Source: Candidatus Altarchaeales archaeon A3
GTDB taxonomy: Archaea > Altiarchaeota > Altiarchaeia > Altiarchaeales > Altiarchaeaceae
NCBI GenBank assembly: GCA_002083985.1
Contig: MTER01000138.1
Span: forward strand, 1-6,596
Length of the DNA: 6,596 nucleotides
Direction of reading: 5' to 3'
The position numbers and the translations under genes are program-made. Within the stretch, counting starts at the first letter, position 1. Each line of letters begins with the position of its first letter. The notes under the pieces are model-generated. The model was not told where the DNA came from. It did no database searches and worked only from the letters and a program-made list of their open reading frames with translations. Positions 5,346 through 6,596 of the stretch are shown piece after piece.

Positions 5346-6542
5346 ATGGACGATACAAATAAAGAAAACAACAGGAAAAGAAACCTGTATCTCGTATCAA
5401 TATTCGGTCCGGACAGGACAGGAATATGCAGGGAATTTTCAGGAATTTTTGCGAGGCGAAATTTAAATATAATTGATGTTGAGGCGATAGCGATGAGGGG
5501 ATATTTTATAATGCCTTTTCTCGTTGATTTCGGAAATCACCTCGAAGATAAAAAGAAATTTAAGGAAATTGAAAAGGAGTTGAAAGAGACAGCATTACGA
5601 CTGAATATTACAATAAAAATTGAAGAGCATATAGAAGAAAAGAAGGAAAAGAATATAATTTATATTTCAACAATAGGAAAAGACAAGCCGGGAATAATTT
5701 ACGGATTCACATCTTTATTTGCGGGTTTAAATTTAAATGTTGAACGGATGAAGACAATCGGAAGGGAAGACCTCGCGGTTACGGAATACCGGATGGATAT
5801 CGGAGTTCAGAAAATTTCAGACATACGGAAAAAAATTTATGAAAAGGCAGGAGAAATCGGCGTTGATGTCATTGTTCGCGACAGGAATACTTATGAAAGG
5901 ACAAAGAAATTAGTTGTTTTTGACCTGGACGGAACACTGATAGATAAGGAAATTATTGATGAAATTGCAAAATTCGCAAATGTTGAAGATGAGGTTAAAA
6001 GAATAACAAAAGATGCGATGGAGGGAAGGACTGAATTTAAAAAAGCAATAAAAGAGAGAGTAAATTTATTTAAAGGAATGGATGTAAAAATTTTGGAAGA
6101 TATGGCAAAGGAACTTGAATTTACCACTGAAGCAAAGGAATTAATCTATCGCTTAAAGGAACTGAATTATAAGATTGCAATAATAAGCGGTGCATTTACG
6201 ATTTTTACCGACGCATTGAAGGAAAAGTATCCTATTGATTATGTTTACGGAAATAAGCTTGAGATTAAGGGTGGAAAACTGACGGGAAATTTGGACGGAA
6301 GGATTATAGATGCTTATGGAAAAGCCAGAATAATGAATGATATCTCAAAGAAGGAAGGAATTAGTGTAAGCGATGTTATTGCGGTGGGCGACGGGGCAAA
6401 TGACAGAATAATGATTAAAAAAGCAGGACTTGGAATTGCATTAAATCCAAAAAAAATTTTAAAGAAATTTTCGGACGGAGTAATAAGCAGGGATACAATG
6501 AAGGATTTGATTATGTGCATTTCAAAAACGCAGAGTTTTTGA
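5346..6542 (+). CDS. serB: Phosphoserine phosphatase SerB with two N-terminal ACT domains
   Basis: Catalyses the last step of the phosphorylated serine pathway, hydrolysing O-phosphoserine to serine in the cytoplasm with Mg2+. The product has 398 residues. ACT domain 1 covers about 12-90 (GPDRTG at 21-26) and ACT domain 2 about 102-178 (GKDKPG at 111-116). The HAD phosphatase domain covers about 187-392. Catalytic residues are the nucleophile D193 and acid D195 in DLDGT, S281-G282 (motif II), K326 (motif III), and D349 and D353 in GDGAND (motif IV). E202 and R238 match the substrate-binding Glu and Arg of the M. jannaschii enzyme, which lacks the ACT domains. The tandem-ACT layout is known from mycobacterial SerB and suggests feedback control by serine or another amino acid. 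ATG 5346 has no Shine-Dalgarno and fits a leaderless or short-leader transcript. The gene is divergent from rnp3 and functionally unrelated to it. Confidence 0.97.
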   Translation: MDDTNKENNRKRNLYLVSIFGPDRTGICREFSGIFARRNLNIIDVEAIAMRGYFIMPFLVDFGNHLEDKKKFKEIEKELKETALRLNITIKIEEHIEEKKEKNIIYISTIGKDKPGIIYGFTSLFAGLNLNVERMKTIGREDLAVTEYRMDIGVQKISDIRKKIYEKAGEIGVDVIVRDRNTYERTKKLVVFDLDGTLIDKEIIDEIAKFANVEDEVKRITKDAMEGRTEFKKAIKERVNLFKGMDVKILEDMAKELEFTTEAKELIYRLKELNYKIAIISGAFTIFTDALKEKYPIDYVYGNKLEIKGGKLTGNLDGRIIDAYGKARIMNDISKKEGISVSDVIAVGDGANDRIMIKKAGLGIALNPKKILKKFSDGVISRDTMKDLIMCISKTQSF

Positions 6543-6596
6543 AATATGAGGGCGAATCGATATTATTGATAAAGACCTCGTCATATTAAATTTTAT

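Noticed and set aside
5269..5400. Longer rnp3 start at 5400 or 5331
   Set aside because: The extra residues are translated AAATTT-rich spacer with no family similarity, and the start at 5400 would overlap serB. ATG 5268 gives a normal N-terminus.
6543..6596. Short frame and AATATGA / TCATATT inverted repeat after serB
   Set aside because: The frame is seven codons long, and the 7-bp repeat lacks a following poly-T run, so neither a gene nor a terminator can be supported.

Overview
The window is low in G+C and reads as chromosomal DNA of an archaeon. The best evidence is an archaeal/eukaryotic-type RNase P protein (Rnp3, the Rpp30 homologue). A DtxR-type regulator with a C-terminal FeoA domain, an archaeal-style FeoB, AT-rich TATA-like promoter blocks and starts mostly without Shine-Dalgarno sequences agree with this. 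The SerB phosphatase domain resembles the Methanocaldococcus jannaschii enzyme (from memory), which suggests a euryarchaeal, perhaps methanogen-related, lineage. I cannot name a genus.

Bases 1-3560 form an iron-homeostasis locus on the + strand. A TATA-like block and a palindromic operator precede a DtxR-family regulator fused to a FeoA domain (161-796). Two bases later comes a membrane-anchored YkuE-like metallophosphoesterase (799-1650), then the ferrous-iron transporter FeoB (1818-3560). The same promoter-operator block stands before the regulator gene once and before feoB twice. The second feoB copy arose by an exact 77-bp tandem duplication that also copied the last 20 bp of the phosphoesterase gene. 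The simplest reading is an autoregulated iron regulon: with metal bound, the regulator represses its own operon and feoB. The FeoA-like domain may also link the regulator to FeoB.

Bases 3561-4503 lie between the convergent ends of feoB and rnp3. The left part holds a 219-bp MITE-like element with 12-bp perfect inverted ends and an apparent 8-bp target duplication. A second, 73-bp inverted-repeat element appears to be nested inside it. The rest (3878-4503) has no confident gene; two open frames on the minus strand may be gene remnants or very small genes.

Bases 4504-6542 hold two divergent genes: rnp3 on the minus strand (4504-5268) and serB on the + strand (5346-6542), which encodes phosphoserine phosphatase with two N-terminal ACT domains. 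They share a 77-bp AT-rich promoter region. The last 54 bases show no gene.

The points most worth following up are the promoter-operator duplication, the mixed DtxR/MntR-type metal site in the regulator, the phosphoesterase in the iron operon, and the nested mobile-element relics.
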